From positions 51,151,762-51,215,761 of the forward strand of contig JAKCOZ010000005.1 in assembly GCA_022605955.1 (NCBI GenBank): a stretch of DNA of 64,000 nt. The letters run 5' to 3'. The notes beneath the pieces were generated by a model. That model searched no databases. It was given only the letters and a program-made list of their open reading frames with translations, and was not told where the DNA came from. A program made the translations under genes and the position numbers. Shown here piece by piece: positions 38,871 through 51,270 of this stretch (position 1 is its first letter; each line of letters opens with the position of its first letter). The stretch comes from Rallus limicola. Lineage: Eukaryota; Chordata; Aves; Gruiformes; Rallidae.

Positions 38871-39230
38871 ATTCATAAAACGCTTTGGGTTCGAAGGGAC
38901 ATCAAAGATCATCTAATTCCAACCCCCATGCCATGGGCAGGGATACCTTTCACTAGATCAGGTTGCCTAAAGCCCCATCTGACCTGGATGGGGCTTCCAC
39001 AACCTCTCTGGGCAACCTGTTCCAGCACCCCACCACCCTCACAATAAAGTATTTCTTCCTAACATCTAATCTAAACCTACTTTCTTTCTTTTCTAGTGAG
39101 AGGAGTCCCTGCCCACAGCAGGGGGTTGGAACTTGATGATCTTTAAGGTTCCTTCCAGCCCTAACACTTCTATGATTTTATGATTGAACTTAAAGCCATT
39201 ACCCCTTGTTCTATTGCTAAGCTCTCTGAT
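38871..39230 (-). mobile_element. CR1 LINE 3' part, minus strand, interrupted by a second CR1
   Basis: The left part (38871 to about 39090) reads on the plus strand as attcataaaacgctttgggt, then aagggacatcaaagatcatc, ccatgccatgggcaggga, acctctctgggcaacctgtt and ttcttcctaacatctaatct, the reverse complement of a CR1 3' end. The text then breaks and resumes at 39186-39230 with cttaaagccattaccccttg, which is where an uninterrupted CR1 of this type continues. The intervening 92 bases are a plus-strand CR1 3' end, listed separately. Confidence 0.9.
39094..39185 (+). mobile_element. CR1 3' end nested in an opposite-strand CR1
   Basis: Reads gtgagaggagtccctgcc, then cagggggttggaacttgatg, atctttaaggttccttccag and ctatgattttatga, the plus-strand CR1 3' UTR with its terminal octamers. 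It sits inside the minus-strand CR1 at 38871-39230. It is the younger insertion, because the outer copy can be read continuously across it. Exact junctions and any target-site change cannot be fixed from one sequence; about six bases (ttttct) at the left edge belong to neither consensus. Confidence 0.85.
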
Positions 39231-39964
39231 GATGATGATGATATTTACTGACTCTCCTACAATTACTTGGTTTGTTCATTGTTTCATTCTTGTGGGAATG
39301 TTAGCACTGAAGGATGTTATGCTGGAAATATATTTATATCAAAAGGATGCAAACATTATTTGCCATTCTCCTGCCAGGTCTAGTTATTCTCTCCCTGCTA
39401 ATTCCCTTTGGGAAGCAAACAGAAGTTTCAGGTATTACTACACCAAGGCCAGCCAAAGCTTCAGTGCTCAACTGTGTTTGCTCACTGAGTCATGGCTTGG
39501 GTGAGATGGGGCTCTGGAGACCTCTCCCTGTTTCTGCCTGGACCTGCCTCCTTGGAACATGGATTACATGACCTCGTGGGTGTAAACATGAGATATTTGC
39601 CAGGTGCTGGCGACAGCAGTGCTTCTCAGTGTTTGCTGCCATCCCTTTTTTAATTTCCTGGGGCACAGAAGCCCATCTGTGCATGTGTTCATAAATCCCC
39701 CCCTCCCAGTTCATAACCTCTGAGGTGGCCTGAGCACCACTGTATTCACTGGAGACGGATTGGAAACTTCACAGAGTGATTCATCACATCAGGAGGAAGA
39801 CATCGAGACAATGAGACTTCTACGTTGATGAGGGAACTAGAACAGTCAATGTTGCAAAGCGAAGCTTGGCTGACAAAGTCGATGCTCAGTCAGGTGTATC
39901 AAGGGGGTTGGTACTGCCATGCTGCCACAACAGAGGTACCACTCCAGTTGCCCTCACAGCTTCA
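39231..39964. other. Unique non-coding stretch
   Basis: A short (GAT)n tract at 39227-39243 adjoins the CR1. No gene is seen; overlapping frames near 39.2-39.7 kb are unremarkable. Confidence 0.5.
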
Positions 39965-40050
39965 AATCATAGAAACATTGTCGAATCATTTAGATTGGAA
40001 AAGACCTCTAAGATCATCTGGTCCAAACACTGTCAAGACGTCCCTGACAC
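39965..40050 (-). mobile_element. CR1 LINE 3' end, minus strand
   Basis: The plus strand shows aatcatagaaacattgtcga, then ttagattggaaaagacctct and aagatcatctggtccaaaca, the reverse complement of a CR1 3' UTR variant carrying 'ttagattggaaaagacc'. Only about 85 bp remain. Confidence 0.85.
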
Positions 40051-40068
40051 AGGGTATCGTTAGCACAC

Positions 40069-40133
40069 AAAAAAAAAAAGCAGAAAAAAAAAATAGCAGA
40101 AAGTAAATTATATATATATATATTTAATATATA
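40069..40133. repeat. A-rich tract followed by (TA)n
   Basis: Two A9-A11 runs (about 40069-40079 and 40084-40093), then alternating TA at 40108-40133 broken once by tttaa. Low-complexity DNA beside a CR1 end. Confidence 0.85.
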
Positions 40134-40552
40134 AATGCAGGGTTTCTTCTGTGAGTTTTTTAGTGCTTTAAAAATGAAGATATAGATCCTGTAGCTGAAA
40201 TATTTTGGGGTATTTTATACAACTTTGTAAATAGTCCTAGATTCACTTTGCAAGCTGACACAAAGCGCAGACAAATAATGAAATCTTCTCTGTCTGCACT
40301 GTTAACACAGGAGTGATGCTAAAACAGGAGGAAGAAACAATATCGCCCAAAAATGCATTGTGAAAGAGATGGCAGAGGGCCCATGCACCAGGCTGTTGGG
40401 GTGCCTGTTCCTACACACTACGATGAGCTAGTTAGAGGCAGTGAGGAGTTGAAAGCAACCAACAGCTCTCACTGCAGAAAATCACTGGAACCATTCTGAG
40501 ATTGCACATCTAGAGGACAACTCTGGGGCTGAGCAGAGCTTGGCACTCCCCC
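40134..40552. other. Unique non-coding stretch
   Basis: No gene or repeat recognised. Confidence 0.5.
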
Positions 40553-40640
40553 AGAATCAGAGTGATGCTGTTTGGAAGGGACTGCGGAGATCTTATGGCA
40601 ACCTCACGCTTAAACCAAGACTATTCCCAACATCAGATGA
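40553..40640 (-). mobile_element. Possible highly diverged CR1 3' end (weak)
   Basis: The plus strand has cagaatcagagtgatgctgt, then ttggaagggactgcggagat, resembling 'cagaatca...gg.ttggaagggacctc..agatc' of the reverse-complemented CR1 3' end. Later text is only loosely similar. It could be coincidence. Confidence 0.4.
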
Positions 40641-40742
40641 CAGCAGCCAGAAGACTGGCAGAAAAAGGGTAATCATGAAAAAGGAAGGGAGAGGAAGAAG
40701 GAAGCCCTGGAAAGCAGAGTCTGAATGAGAGAGCATTTCAGA

Positions 40743-41177
40743 TCAAGGGAAGGACGTGCATTGCATAGACTCAAAGGATGTGAGGACACTCAGACTGATT
40801 TGGAAGCAAATGAACTCATACTTCCTCATTGCTCTCTCCACAGTCATGAGCCTCTCTCTCCCATGAACATTTGAAACTTGGCAGCTCGGTTTTGCTTTGC
40901 TTGTTATTGGGAGTGATTGCCCTGGCAGGGATCCCGAACCAGCACACCACATGCAGCGGGACATTCTCTGCATCTCGTTCAGAGCCTTAGGGAGCCAGGT
41001 TTCCACAAAAGAAATTGGGTTTGGAAATTCTTTACCCTCCAGTAGAGCAAATGTATGAATATTTCTGTTTCTGACCTGATTTTCCATCAGTTCCAGGGGG
41101 TATTTCAAGTCTTTCTTTCTCTTGATTAGTGAAGGAGAGACCACTTTGTTTTGCTGTATCCTTTCCAAATTCACTGG
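40743..41177 (-). pseudogene. L1-type LINE ORF1-like remnant
   Basis: A minus-strand open frame of 143 codons, opened by an upstream in-frame TAG with GTG rather than ATG as first usable start, so it is a fragment. Residues 5-32 are charged and helical-looking, like the end of the ORF1p coiled coil. Residues 31-39, ENQVRNRNI, match the 'ENrsRRnNi' entry of the ORF1p RRM domain. Then come LLEGKE (44-49; family 'GLPEG.E') and NPISFVETWLP (52-62; family 'nP..F.e.WLP'). C-terminally, RERLMTVERAMRK (106-118) fits the 'RE.iLraAR' motif and FQISLSVL (124-131) fits 'FqDLSp'. L1 ORF1p normally has about 300-370 residues; this covers the end of the coiled coil, the RRM and part of the C-terminal domain. 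No ORF2 partner is seen downstream. A chance frame is the alternative, but motif order and spacing argue against it. Confidence 0.55.
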
Positions 41178-44100
41178 CTAGGTGGTTCTGAATGTCTTGG
41201 GTGTTTCCCTGTTCCCTCCCCAGTAACCCTTTCAGGAAGTTTCCCAGTTAGGGGGTTGATCCATTTTAAATAGATAGTTACTCCCAGCTGGTTGGTTTCT
41301 CTGCCACTCCCTTCTGAGGTCAGTCCACCAGAAGTGGGGGGGAGGTATGGAAATCATTTTGTTCAGCTCTCCAGGAGAGAAGGAAGCTCACCACTCACAG
41401 AATGAAGCTCACCAGTCACAGACAGTGATGCTTTCTGCTCACACACCAGATCCACTTGATCATAGCCTTTCCCTGACTCACCTAATGACCTCACCTTTCC
41501 TTTCCTCAAGAAATTTCCCTAAATCACTAGGAAGATGACAAGGATGTGGCTGAGAGAAACTTCATGCTCAGTGGCTGGCCATGTGTCTGCCAGTGAGACA
41601 TCTCTAATGACTTGTTCACAGCAGTTATGCTACAAGGTTGAGTTGAGGCATCCTCCCCATTTTTTGGGACAGATTTTCTGTTCTTCATCACTTTCATGTC
41701 TCCCTAGTCATCAAAACAGGTATGGGCCACTCCCAGCTGTGCCTTAGTGGACAAAGAAACCTCAGGTTTCTCACCAGAGCTCACCTGCAGCTTTTGCCTG
41801 TGTGAGTTCAGTTCGATTGGTTTGGGTGCTGTGTGTGCGCTGGCTCAGAGCCACATACAAACCAATGTGGACTCAATAACCAGGAGGACTTCTGAGCCCA
41901 GCATGCAATATCCACCCAGGATGATGATGTGAGGGGAGAAGCCCCCCTCTGTGGTCGCACTACATCTCCCTCAGGTTGTGAGTTATTTCACCTAGTTGCT
42001 CAATGTCTTCAACAGACAAAGTGAGAAATATCGCCAGAAGCTTTGTTTATTTTGCAGCTGACATTCCAGTTCCCTCCATGTAGTAAAGCTGTAGTCACCC
42101 TTCTCAGGCCCATCTCCCATGTAAATACCAGCTGAGTAATAGCTGCATAGCAGGAGGAGTTTTCTCAGACGTTCGCCTGTTCCTGGGAAGCATGACTACA
42201 CTTGGTCAACATGTGTCACAAGCATATCATTCACCAGTAATTCCAGAAAAAAGGAGTAAGTTACTTTTTGAGTCACATCACTGCTGATTGCTAAAATATC
42301 TACCTCCATGCATTTCACTCCAAAATAAATTCTTTATTTTCTTGGTCCATCTGTCCTGGCAGTGTGACCTGTGTATCAGTGATGAGATGTGTAGTATTCA
42401 TAAGAATGAAAACTGACCACTGCATGCTTGAAAAAAGAGTTATTTGGTTATTTTTCTCTACTTTACTGTGAAATCCATACCTACAAATTAAAATATTAAA
42501 TGTTAGTGAGGGTGTTTATCAAAAAAAAGTGATTTAACATTTACCTACTACTCTTAAAATATGGGGCACACACAGAGAGTTGTAAAATGTTTGACCATTT
42601 ATTCATGCTACTACAGCTCTGCTGAGGAAGTGAATTCCCTGGGAAAAGACCCATGGCAGTCATGGGGTCTATCATCCTGCTCTGACCAAGGATCAGCTTG
42701 ACCTGCACTGCTTCTGGAGGTCATTCCTAAGGACCCCCAGTGGTAGTCTCCCTGGCTTCCCCAAGCAATCATGGTTTAATTGAGAACTTCCTCAAGCAAA
42801 GCGTTAGCTGCCTGTTTCTAGTAAAGAGCTACAGCAGCTGAGGCAGCCTCACAGAGGTCCTCTGCCAGATGGGCTTGTTCCCCTGTGGGTTATGTGGGTA
42901 TCTCTTTAGCTGAAATCTCAGGAAATCTCACTAAGGATCTGACAGTAAACAGTCTGACTTAAAACCTGTCTGTGAAGGAGAGAGCTGTTCAGATGAATAG
43001 AGCTATCCATCTCCTGTTCAGTAGGGTATTTAGACATGACCCTTGAAATTCAGCTCGCCTGTGTGCTTGGTGTTAGATGAATGCTAACGTGCTTTCCTGA
43101 ATTGAGCCCAAACATCCATGTTTGTCTTTCTTAACTAGCTGAAGCCACATTAGTTAAAGGATTTGGACAGCACAGGAAACCTTAAATCATCTGGCAATCA
43201 GTAACAGTAGAGTTAATCCCTGTGCTTGATTTCCTGCCTCTCTGTGTGGGTAAGTGCAAATACAGCATTAACCACAAGTGAGTCCTGTTATCTCTGCTTG
43301 AGTCCAAAAAGATGGAACATCAGGCACATGCCTACCTCTTCCATTTCAGAGTCAGGCAGTAAACCTCACTTTTCTGTCATGGGTCATTATTTTGCAAGGA
43401 GGTCCATCACCAAACACACTATACAGTTTCATGCAAAAAGTGGTAGGCTTCATGAAGCAGTCTCAGAAAACTTGTCAGAACAGAACTACCCTACTTTTAT
43501 TCTGATAAAGGCAAGGGATGTGGGTTCATGGGACATGCAGCCACTCTACAACCTTAGTAAAGTGTTAGTAGGTATCATACAATGACTTCAAATTTTTGGC
43601 AAGGTAGTTTGGGTTAGGGTAAACTTGATTGTTCTCATGCTGTAAGTATCTGCAATGGGTCTTCACAGAAGAAGAGCATATGGGAAACAAATTGAATTCA
43701 AACAGTGACACCCAGTTGAAGTTTACTTGATGCAAGAGCAATTAACTCTCTTACTGCCATCTGGCTGAGCAGGAACCTGAAGGCAGTCAGGTCTTCTTAG
43801 GGTTGCCTTCACGTTTTCTATCTCCAAAGCTCTGGTGTTCAGAAACTAGACATCTGCAGAGGCAAATGCCATTAATTCTACATACATATCAGAACTTATG
43901 GACTATGCAGTGTTCCATCCAGCTAAATCTGTCACAATAATTAATGCATTTACACCAGCAAGCAGCCTTCCCATATGGACCTTCAGTGACAACTGTCACT
44001 ACCCTTTCACATATCCTTCAGTAACCAAATATAAATAACTCTGTCTTTAGCAACCATGCCATTGTGGTCCAGGCCACACTCTAATTAATGGATGGTGTTT

Positions 44101-47100
44101 TCAGTGAATTACTTCTCTCTTTCAGTATTGATTTAGGATGATTGCTGACCAGGGGATGCCTTTAAACATTTAACTTCTTTCAGAGAATAGTTTGATTGCT
44201 TAAGGTGTGTTTTTTAAGGTTTTGGGATACTGTATAGCACTATGATGGGGAAGAAACAAGGTCAAGGCACTAGTTATGCCTGAGACAATGCAGAACATTT
44301 TTTTCTCCTATGGAGTATGTGCCACACACCAGTGTTCTTTTAAGTACCTGAAGTTGCCAGCTAGCAGAGGGCTGGTAAATGAGCCTGGACTGATCCTGTA
44401 GAGCTGAGTTAGAGTGGACATCCGTACTGTACATCCACTGTGATGGATCAGACACCAAGGGTCCCCCTTCATCCCCAACAATACCATAAGAACCAAAAGT
44501 ATGGCCTTGCTTTTCACCACTCTCCTTCCCTCTCAGTCAAATACCAGCCAAAATCAGTCCATCATTCCAAAACAGTCCAGCCTGATGTAGCACAAATCAT
44601 GGTAGAAAAGTATTCACCAAAATGAGTTCCAGGATGCTGCAGCTTGCACAATGGTTTGGCTGGATTTCCTCCCACCCCTCAATAGGGAATGAAACAATTA
44701 CACTCAAAATAGCTCAAAAAAAGAGCTACTGAGAGGGAGGATCTGCTTTTCACCAAGATGTGGTTACTGCCTGAAAATATCTTAGATGAGCCCGGAGTGG
44801 TTGCCAGTAGTGACTGCTCTAATTAAAAGTAAACCGGTTTTCATTACAATCGCTTTGATTCACACAACATCAACATCCTGAAGCAGTCACGTTTTTATCC
44901 TATGTCCTTCGCTGTAAGAGAGGCCTTTACTCTGCAGATGTTGTCTGCCCAAGCAATGCAAACAAATATCCTCTCTGTAACTCCAGAGCACAGCTTTACT
45001 TCCACATGAGTGTGTAGTGAACACTCACATTCGATGTGCGCTGGGTCTCCTCTCCCACCTCTGCCTGGGTCAAAGTCAACCAAAACTCTTTCTGGCCTGT
45101 GCATCACAACCCCCTGTCCTGACACAGGTGGCACAGAGAGCCTGCACCAAAATGCTGTTTGCGCCTTGTCCATATGTACCGGGCAAAGCTTCTGGAACCA
45201 GGGTTGGCTTGTATGAAAGCTGGCACAGATTTTTCACTCTTTCCTCCACTGCTTTGTCACTTCTGCAGCCCTAAAGGATTAAAGGAAAGACGGGTTTTGT
45301 GTCTGATGAAGCTGGAAATGGCTGATTCCCCACAGAGAACAAATCTAGACTCACTATTCCCAGCACGGAGAATTCAAATCAGAAAGCTGGTGGTATGTGC
45401 GCACAGAGAGGACGCTCAGTGTGTGGGTGCCAGAGAATGCAGTATCTCACTTCCAGAGCAAAATCAGCTTATGTTCAAAGCATGACATGACCGCATCCCT
45501 CACTGAGGGCTAACTCCTTCGCCTGCCACAGAGAAATTGCCGTGACTGTAAAGATGACATGATGAATTGTGCAGCAAAACACTGGTCTGAAGCACCTGTT
45601 GGCTCAAGGGCACACAGGAGCCCTTAGCCCCACACCACAGAGCACTGTCCTGATGCTGAGAGGTACCAACCACCTTCACTAGACTCCAGTTCACAGTGTT
45701 CACTTAGGATGCTCACAGTTTATTTCAAAATTATGTAGTCTGCACAGCTGCCATGAGGACCAGTTCTGCCTTCCCCTCCTCCTCCAGCTACACATTCCTG
45801 CCTCCTCCCCTGCACTCAGCCAACCTGAGCTTACCCGCAGACCTGAGCCATCTGAAAAGCAATCACAGTATGGTGTTGGTAGGGCCAGTTAGGATCCCAG
45901 GAGCTTACAGGTGAATGCATCTAATTTCACAAGGTAAAGAGCTGCACTCTGCAAATACCAATGGCTCCAGCATTCAGGCTGGAGAAGATTCCTCCTCAAA
46001 GGTCCAATTCAGCCTTGCTCTTCAAATGCACTTTGAGTAACAAGGTAATAGAAACAATAAAATGGAAAGTATTGGGGCTTATATCCCAGCAGCCAGAAAA
46101 TGTGAGAGGTAAGATTTCAACTGTAAAGATAGCTTAGTCATTCTGTCAATAGGAAATATTTTCCACACTTGCTGTTTCCACTGATCTTTGTAGCAGCACC
46201 ATACCGATTGCTCCACCAAATACAGTCTAGAAGAGCAGCCAGGTCAGTACAGCAGCACAGGTGATGTTTTTCATCATTCTTCCTATTTCTTACTCTGAGT
46301 ACATTCAAGCACACAGTCTCATGCTGCAGTCACAAAGGCTTGTGATTCTCACTTTGTCATGGGAAGTCTATTCCTGGAGTGAGGTTGAAGAAAGCCTGAT
46401 GCTGATGCTCTCAAGGAGAGTTCACAAGCTCACATAGTATGATCAGGTTGAGGCTAGGTGTCTGCAACACCACGTTCACCAACCAGATCCTGCAGTTTCC
46501 TTTGGAGATCTGCAATGAACAAAGGTGAATGTTTGAGTCCTTATCAAATTGAAGGGTTAAAGATATCCCTGTGAAACAGCTCATCTCCCTAAGGATACAG
46601 AGCCTTACCAGGATCTTTCAGATGTGCTCTCTGATTATACCCTCCTTTACAGGGAGTAAAGTTACCAGCTGTGATAAAAAACCTCAAAGCAAGGCATTTC
46701 ACAACTTTGCTCCCACTTGTTATTTAAGATACAGGACAGCTCATGCTACACTGACCATACATAACAAATTATTTTCAAGGATGTTTTAATATCTGTTCCA
46801 CAAATCTGCATTGGCGTCCTCTCTGACACTTTATAAAGCCAATAAACACATGCCTGTATGGGAGAACTGCTGTAACAGCACTTGGCTTTTTGACTGAGGT
46901 ATCAATTCTCCCTTTGTGTGCAGGAGAGAGGGGTATTTATTTAATTGTTCTTCCTTCTCCTGGGCTCCGCGGTTCGTGCTGTTCCCAGTCATGCTCCATG
47001 GAGTCCAGAGGATGTCAGCTTCTCTGCTAATACTCCGGGAGCTGAACCCTGTCAGGATCAGCCAAGGATTTCACCAGCGCAAGGTCAGTGCAGACACCTC

Positions 47101-47911
47101 CCTTCCTGTGGGAAACTGCCGTGCAGCAGCTCCCTGGCCTGGTGCTCTGCAGCACAGAGAGCACTTTCTGGAATCCGTGGATGCCTTTTCAAGTCTGAGT
47201 AGGGCTATCAGAGATCAAATCACAGCCATTTGAGCATAACGCAGAGAGCATTACACACCACTGAACCAGCAGAAGTGCAAAGCTGTGCCTAGGCACACGC
47301 TCACTGGGCTGAGACCTGCAATATGCCTCAGCGGTGTCTGTGTATGAGAGGATCTGGGTGAAACGACTGAAGGAGAAGAATTACTCATGGCAGTCGTCTT
47401 CAGGAGGTACAGACCCACAGGAATCGGTATGCATGCACAAATGTGTGTGTACGCACAGGTGCACTGAACAGGCAGACAAGCACATCAAGATACAGCATCA
47501 GGCCAGAGAGCACCCTGTGCAATCGCTGACCTGCTTTTCCATGCTATGCTGTGGTTTCTTTGGAAGTTACTAGTGTGCAGCCCTGCAGGGAGACAGAAAG
47601 CCCTTTCAGCAGCAAAGCCTGAGCACTGTGTTTTGCAGCATGTTGTTTACATCCTCCAGTTCCCGGGTACCCCCAAATCCTGCCTGTCATAAGGCAGGAA
47701 GAGCAAGTCAGGATCTTAAAAGAAACAAAGTCTTTTAGGGTATCCAAACTGTTTTTTTAAGCAAACAAACAAAACTGTGTGTGAAAATGCTTTCTGGCTC
47801 AAAAGAGCTGTTTCCTAAGCTTAATTTTTAAGTATCCTGAACTCCCTCAGCAGTAACTCTACGTGGGGCACACAATGGGACCCTGCTTGTGTGTTTAATA
47901 GCAGCACATAA
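41178..47911. other. Unique non-coding stretch
   Basis: No gene or clear interspersed repeat in 6.7 kb. A 21-base imperfect tandem duplication lies at 41383-41424. Frames up to 119 codons (43226-43585 plus) and pairs at 45.0-45.5 and 46.9-47.2 kb have no family resemblance and no visible exon partners. The interval 44820-44870 (aaaccggttttcattacaat) is AT-rich and repeat-free. Confidence 0.5.
41383..41424 (+). repeat. Imperfect 21-bp tandem duplication
   Basis: gaagctcaccactcacagaat is followed directly by gaagctcaccagtcacagaca. The copies differ at three of 21 bases. Confidence 0.85.
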
Positions 47912-48068
47912 GGTTGTAGACATACCAGCCGTGGAAATACCCAAGGTCAGGTTGGATCAGGCTCTGGGCAACCTGATCTAGCTGAAGATAACCCTGACGA
48001 TGGCAGGGGGTTGGACTAGATGACCTTTAAGGGTCCCTTCCTACTCAAACCATTACGTGATTCTGTAA
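47912..48068 (+). mobile_element. CR1 LINE 3' end, plus strand
   Basis: The plus strand encodes VVDIPAVEIPKVRLDQALG, the last residues of CR1 ORF2, then ggcagggggttggactagat, gacctttaagggtcccttcc and a final gattctgt. About 155 bp remain, 5'-truncated. Confidence 0.92.
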
Positions 48069-51000
48069 ATCTAGAACTGGGACCTATATGTGCACCAAGT
48101 ACACAGCATCTGTTTGGTTTATGGTCTCTAGTACATGTTTACTCCACCAAGCTTTGCAATGGGAGAGCAAGAACCATTCTGCCCAACTCCTGCTTTCTGA
48201 ATAGCATTGTCATGATGGCAGATCTCTTTGTCAATGGCACAATAAAGAGAAATCTCAGCCCAGTCTTCTGAGCTGAGATGGATTTTGTGAGACTGGTGTT
48301 TCAGGGATTAAAAAAAGAAAAAATAAATAGCAACCTCAAGTGCTTCATTTGTTGCCCAGTAAGATTTGTTTCAAACATTATTCAACAGGAAACAGGAGAT
48401 ATAAGAATATCAGTTTCAGAGTGGCAAGTCGCTAAAGAGGAGAGAACCAGGACTTTAAATGGTCATGTTATTTAAACAGATGCAAAGTATTCAAATGACA
48501 ATATGTTCCTTACTAAGAAAAATGATAGGAGCAAAACTAGAAGATAAAAAAGCAGGAATTAGCAAAATGAAGCAACACAAAAGACGAAGAGCAAAGCTGC
48601 AGATGGCTGTATTAGGGGATCCTCTCCTGAGCCTAAAAGACCCAGAAGAACACACTCAGCAAAACAATCCTTAACAAAGATGAATAGGGCAACGTATTCA
48701 CAAAGAAGGGATTTCTGGGAGATGGAGTTATCCTGGCTTCTATCAATCCCCTTCAAATAGGAGTTAATATACAGGCAATTGCTTAGCTTAAACGGTCTGA
48801 GTCTGCTGAACTCGTTGCCACTGAACGGTTTTGAAGGTCACATCTTAATCTCTGATGCACCCGAAAGAGAAGTTTTGATTTATATATTTGCTCAAATCAT
48901 TTAGCCGTACAGGTTTGTGCCAAGCCACTGCTTCTAATAATTTTATGGGGGTGGGTTATATATGATATTTTTAAAATACTACCAAAATGTTTAAAAATAG
49001 GTTGAAACAAATTATTTTATTAACACCTGGAGAAGAAAATCAACATTTCAACAATTGTACATTTGCTCATATGCTTCGCTAAAATTAACAAATAGTTTAG
49101 AAATGTCAGCCTGTATATGTATATGTGTATCCAAGAAGATGATAAAATTAGGATAAAATTTATCTAATAATGACCTCATAATAGTTCCTAATTAATGAGA
49201 ACGCAAAATCTGCATTACCTATGTGTCACTGGCAATAGACTCAATCTTCCGGGATGTTTTTTTATCAAAGCCCCTTCAGAGAAGGTCCTAGATGCCCTGG
49301 TGTTCACAGGTCACACAGGAAAACCCCACATCTCTCAAATGCATCACCACAGTCTCTCTTTTGACTGTGTAGCATCCTGGACTTGTGAGTATTGCTGGAT
49401 TTTCTGAATTTCCCCAGGTCTGACAGGTTGGGTCCTCTTCAAGCAGCTCCGAGAGCTGTCAGATCAGGCAAGGACTCTGTCAGGAAACCCTGCCACTCAG
49501 GAATGAGTGACTTTCAGGCACCCATGACATCATATCTGATGACAGACTATCTGACTTATCCTTATGTCTGTCTGTCCATCCATGCCTAACAGCTAGTTCG
49601 CAATAAAAAGCCCACACAAGAACCAACATGCAGGTGAGGTGGCTGATACTAGACCTGGATGGATGTGTGCAATCAGGAAAACTCCAGCATGACTAAAAAG
49701 TCATAACATTTGCAATCTACCAAGCAAGACAACGATTTTTACATTAATTGCTTTGTTCCATTTTGATCTGCACTTAGATATTTCTGATTTGGGGTGTGCT
49801 TTGATTCTCTTTTTCCAGCGTTAAATCCACACCTTTTATGAATATGAGGCAGTATCCAAGGTACACTGAGTTCCTCTTATTGCATGTTGAAAATACTGCA
49901 GCCCAAATTCATGCTGTCTAAACTCCACTTGAGTTTCTGTTCTTAAAATTTTCCATTGCTGATTTGAAGCCTTTGGTTGTTCCCAGCCATTATGAAACAC
50001 AGGGTATAGGGACAAACACTGAAGTATAAAGCTCTAGATTCAGCTGTCACCTGGAAAATCACATCATAATAAAGGCACCTCTAAAAAAAAGCTAAAGAGG
50101 TAGGACAAATACCTTTGAATCACACCAGACCGATGCAGAAATAAAAAAAGCTGTCCTTTTTCTCTGTGAAAAGATTGACTCTTGGATAGAGAACAAGCAT
50201 AGGAATCACCAGCCCAAATGTTCTATGCAAAAATGTGTGATCAATCAAAAATGGAGGGAAGGAACAGGGGATTACATGGGGTGATAGAAGACTAACTACA
50301 GAAATTGCTGTTATTTCCACTGTGATACTCTGGAAGGTAGCTATAAACATCACTTACTTCTCTTAAAGCAAGATGCAATTTGTACCTAGCATGGTTGTCA
50401 TATCAGCCTGAGGTATCTGCAAACTATTGACTAGGGGACTCTGCAAGTGTTACCATGATTCAGAGGCATAGCATTTCCTGTCCTTTATCATAGTCTCATG
50501 CGTCTGTATTTCTCCTTTAATACAGAGTTATTAGAGCCTTTAAATCAAAAGCGTGCAACTCTGCACGAATTTACAGCCTGACTTCTGTTCTAATCCACCC
50601 ATGCTAGATGAGTCCCATCATAGGTAGGTAGACAGATGGGTAGATAGACAGACAGCTGTCAAAAGACAATGAATGAATGAATGCATAATTAAGCAAGTAA
50701 CAAACTTAATAGAAAAGCCTGGATACCTTACTCTGTATATACCTATACATGTGCATTCAAGAGTGCCTATGGGCTTGTGTATATGTGAGTATACACACGA
50801 AACCACACCCATCCTAAAATCAGATGCAGTTTGATACTCTTTGCATTGAATTTTATCAAACACATCCTCTTGAAACTCTATTAAATATGGCGGGTTGGGC
50901 TGTAAAGATAGCAAAGCACTATTTTCATCTCTCTTCGCAACTTCTTATGTTGCTGAAATGTCTAACTTTTGTGGAAATTCAGATGGGTTTGGAAATCTGC

Positions 51001-51270
51001 CCAAACCAGTTGCCAGCTCAGTGTATCTCTAATACTTGGAATCCTCTAAATATAGGCCTTTTATTCTGGAAGAAGCGAGCGCTGAGGATGCTGTTTTGCT
51101 AATCGGAGCTGTGGTTTCATTTTCCCTTCCGAGACCCACAGTTCAAACTGAAGGAGAAACAAAGGAGATACTGTTCTCCCTATTCAAATTCATTTATTTA
51201 ATAAACAACTCAATAATTTCTTCTTTGTTGCAAGGAATTTTGGGGGGGGACTTTATTTTGGAAAGAGGAA
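48069..51270. other. Unique non-coding stretch
   Basis: No gene. Purine-rich A-heavy sequence at 48.3-48.7 kb gives three overlapping frames of 65-71 codons of no recognisable family. AT-rich sequence at 48.9-49.2 kb holds a TGTATA-type stretch near 49113. The simple repeats at 50621 are listed separately. Confidence 0.5.
50621..50682. repeat. Mixed GATA/GACA and (GAAT)n simple repeats
   Basis: taggtaggtagacagatggg and tagatagacagacag at 50621-50655, then (GAAT)n-type sequence at 50670-50682. Short and impure. Confidence 0.8.

Noticed and set aside
43605..43622. ttgggttagggtaaac as interstitial telomere repeat
   Set aside because: Only a single TTAGGG hexamer is present, which is expected by chance.
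48278..48756. Basic, lysine-rich frames in A-rich DNA
   Set aside because: The lysine content follows from A-richness; three overlapping frames and no family motif.
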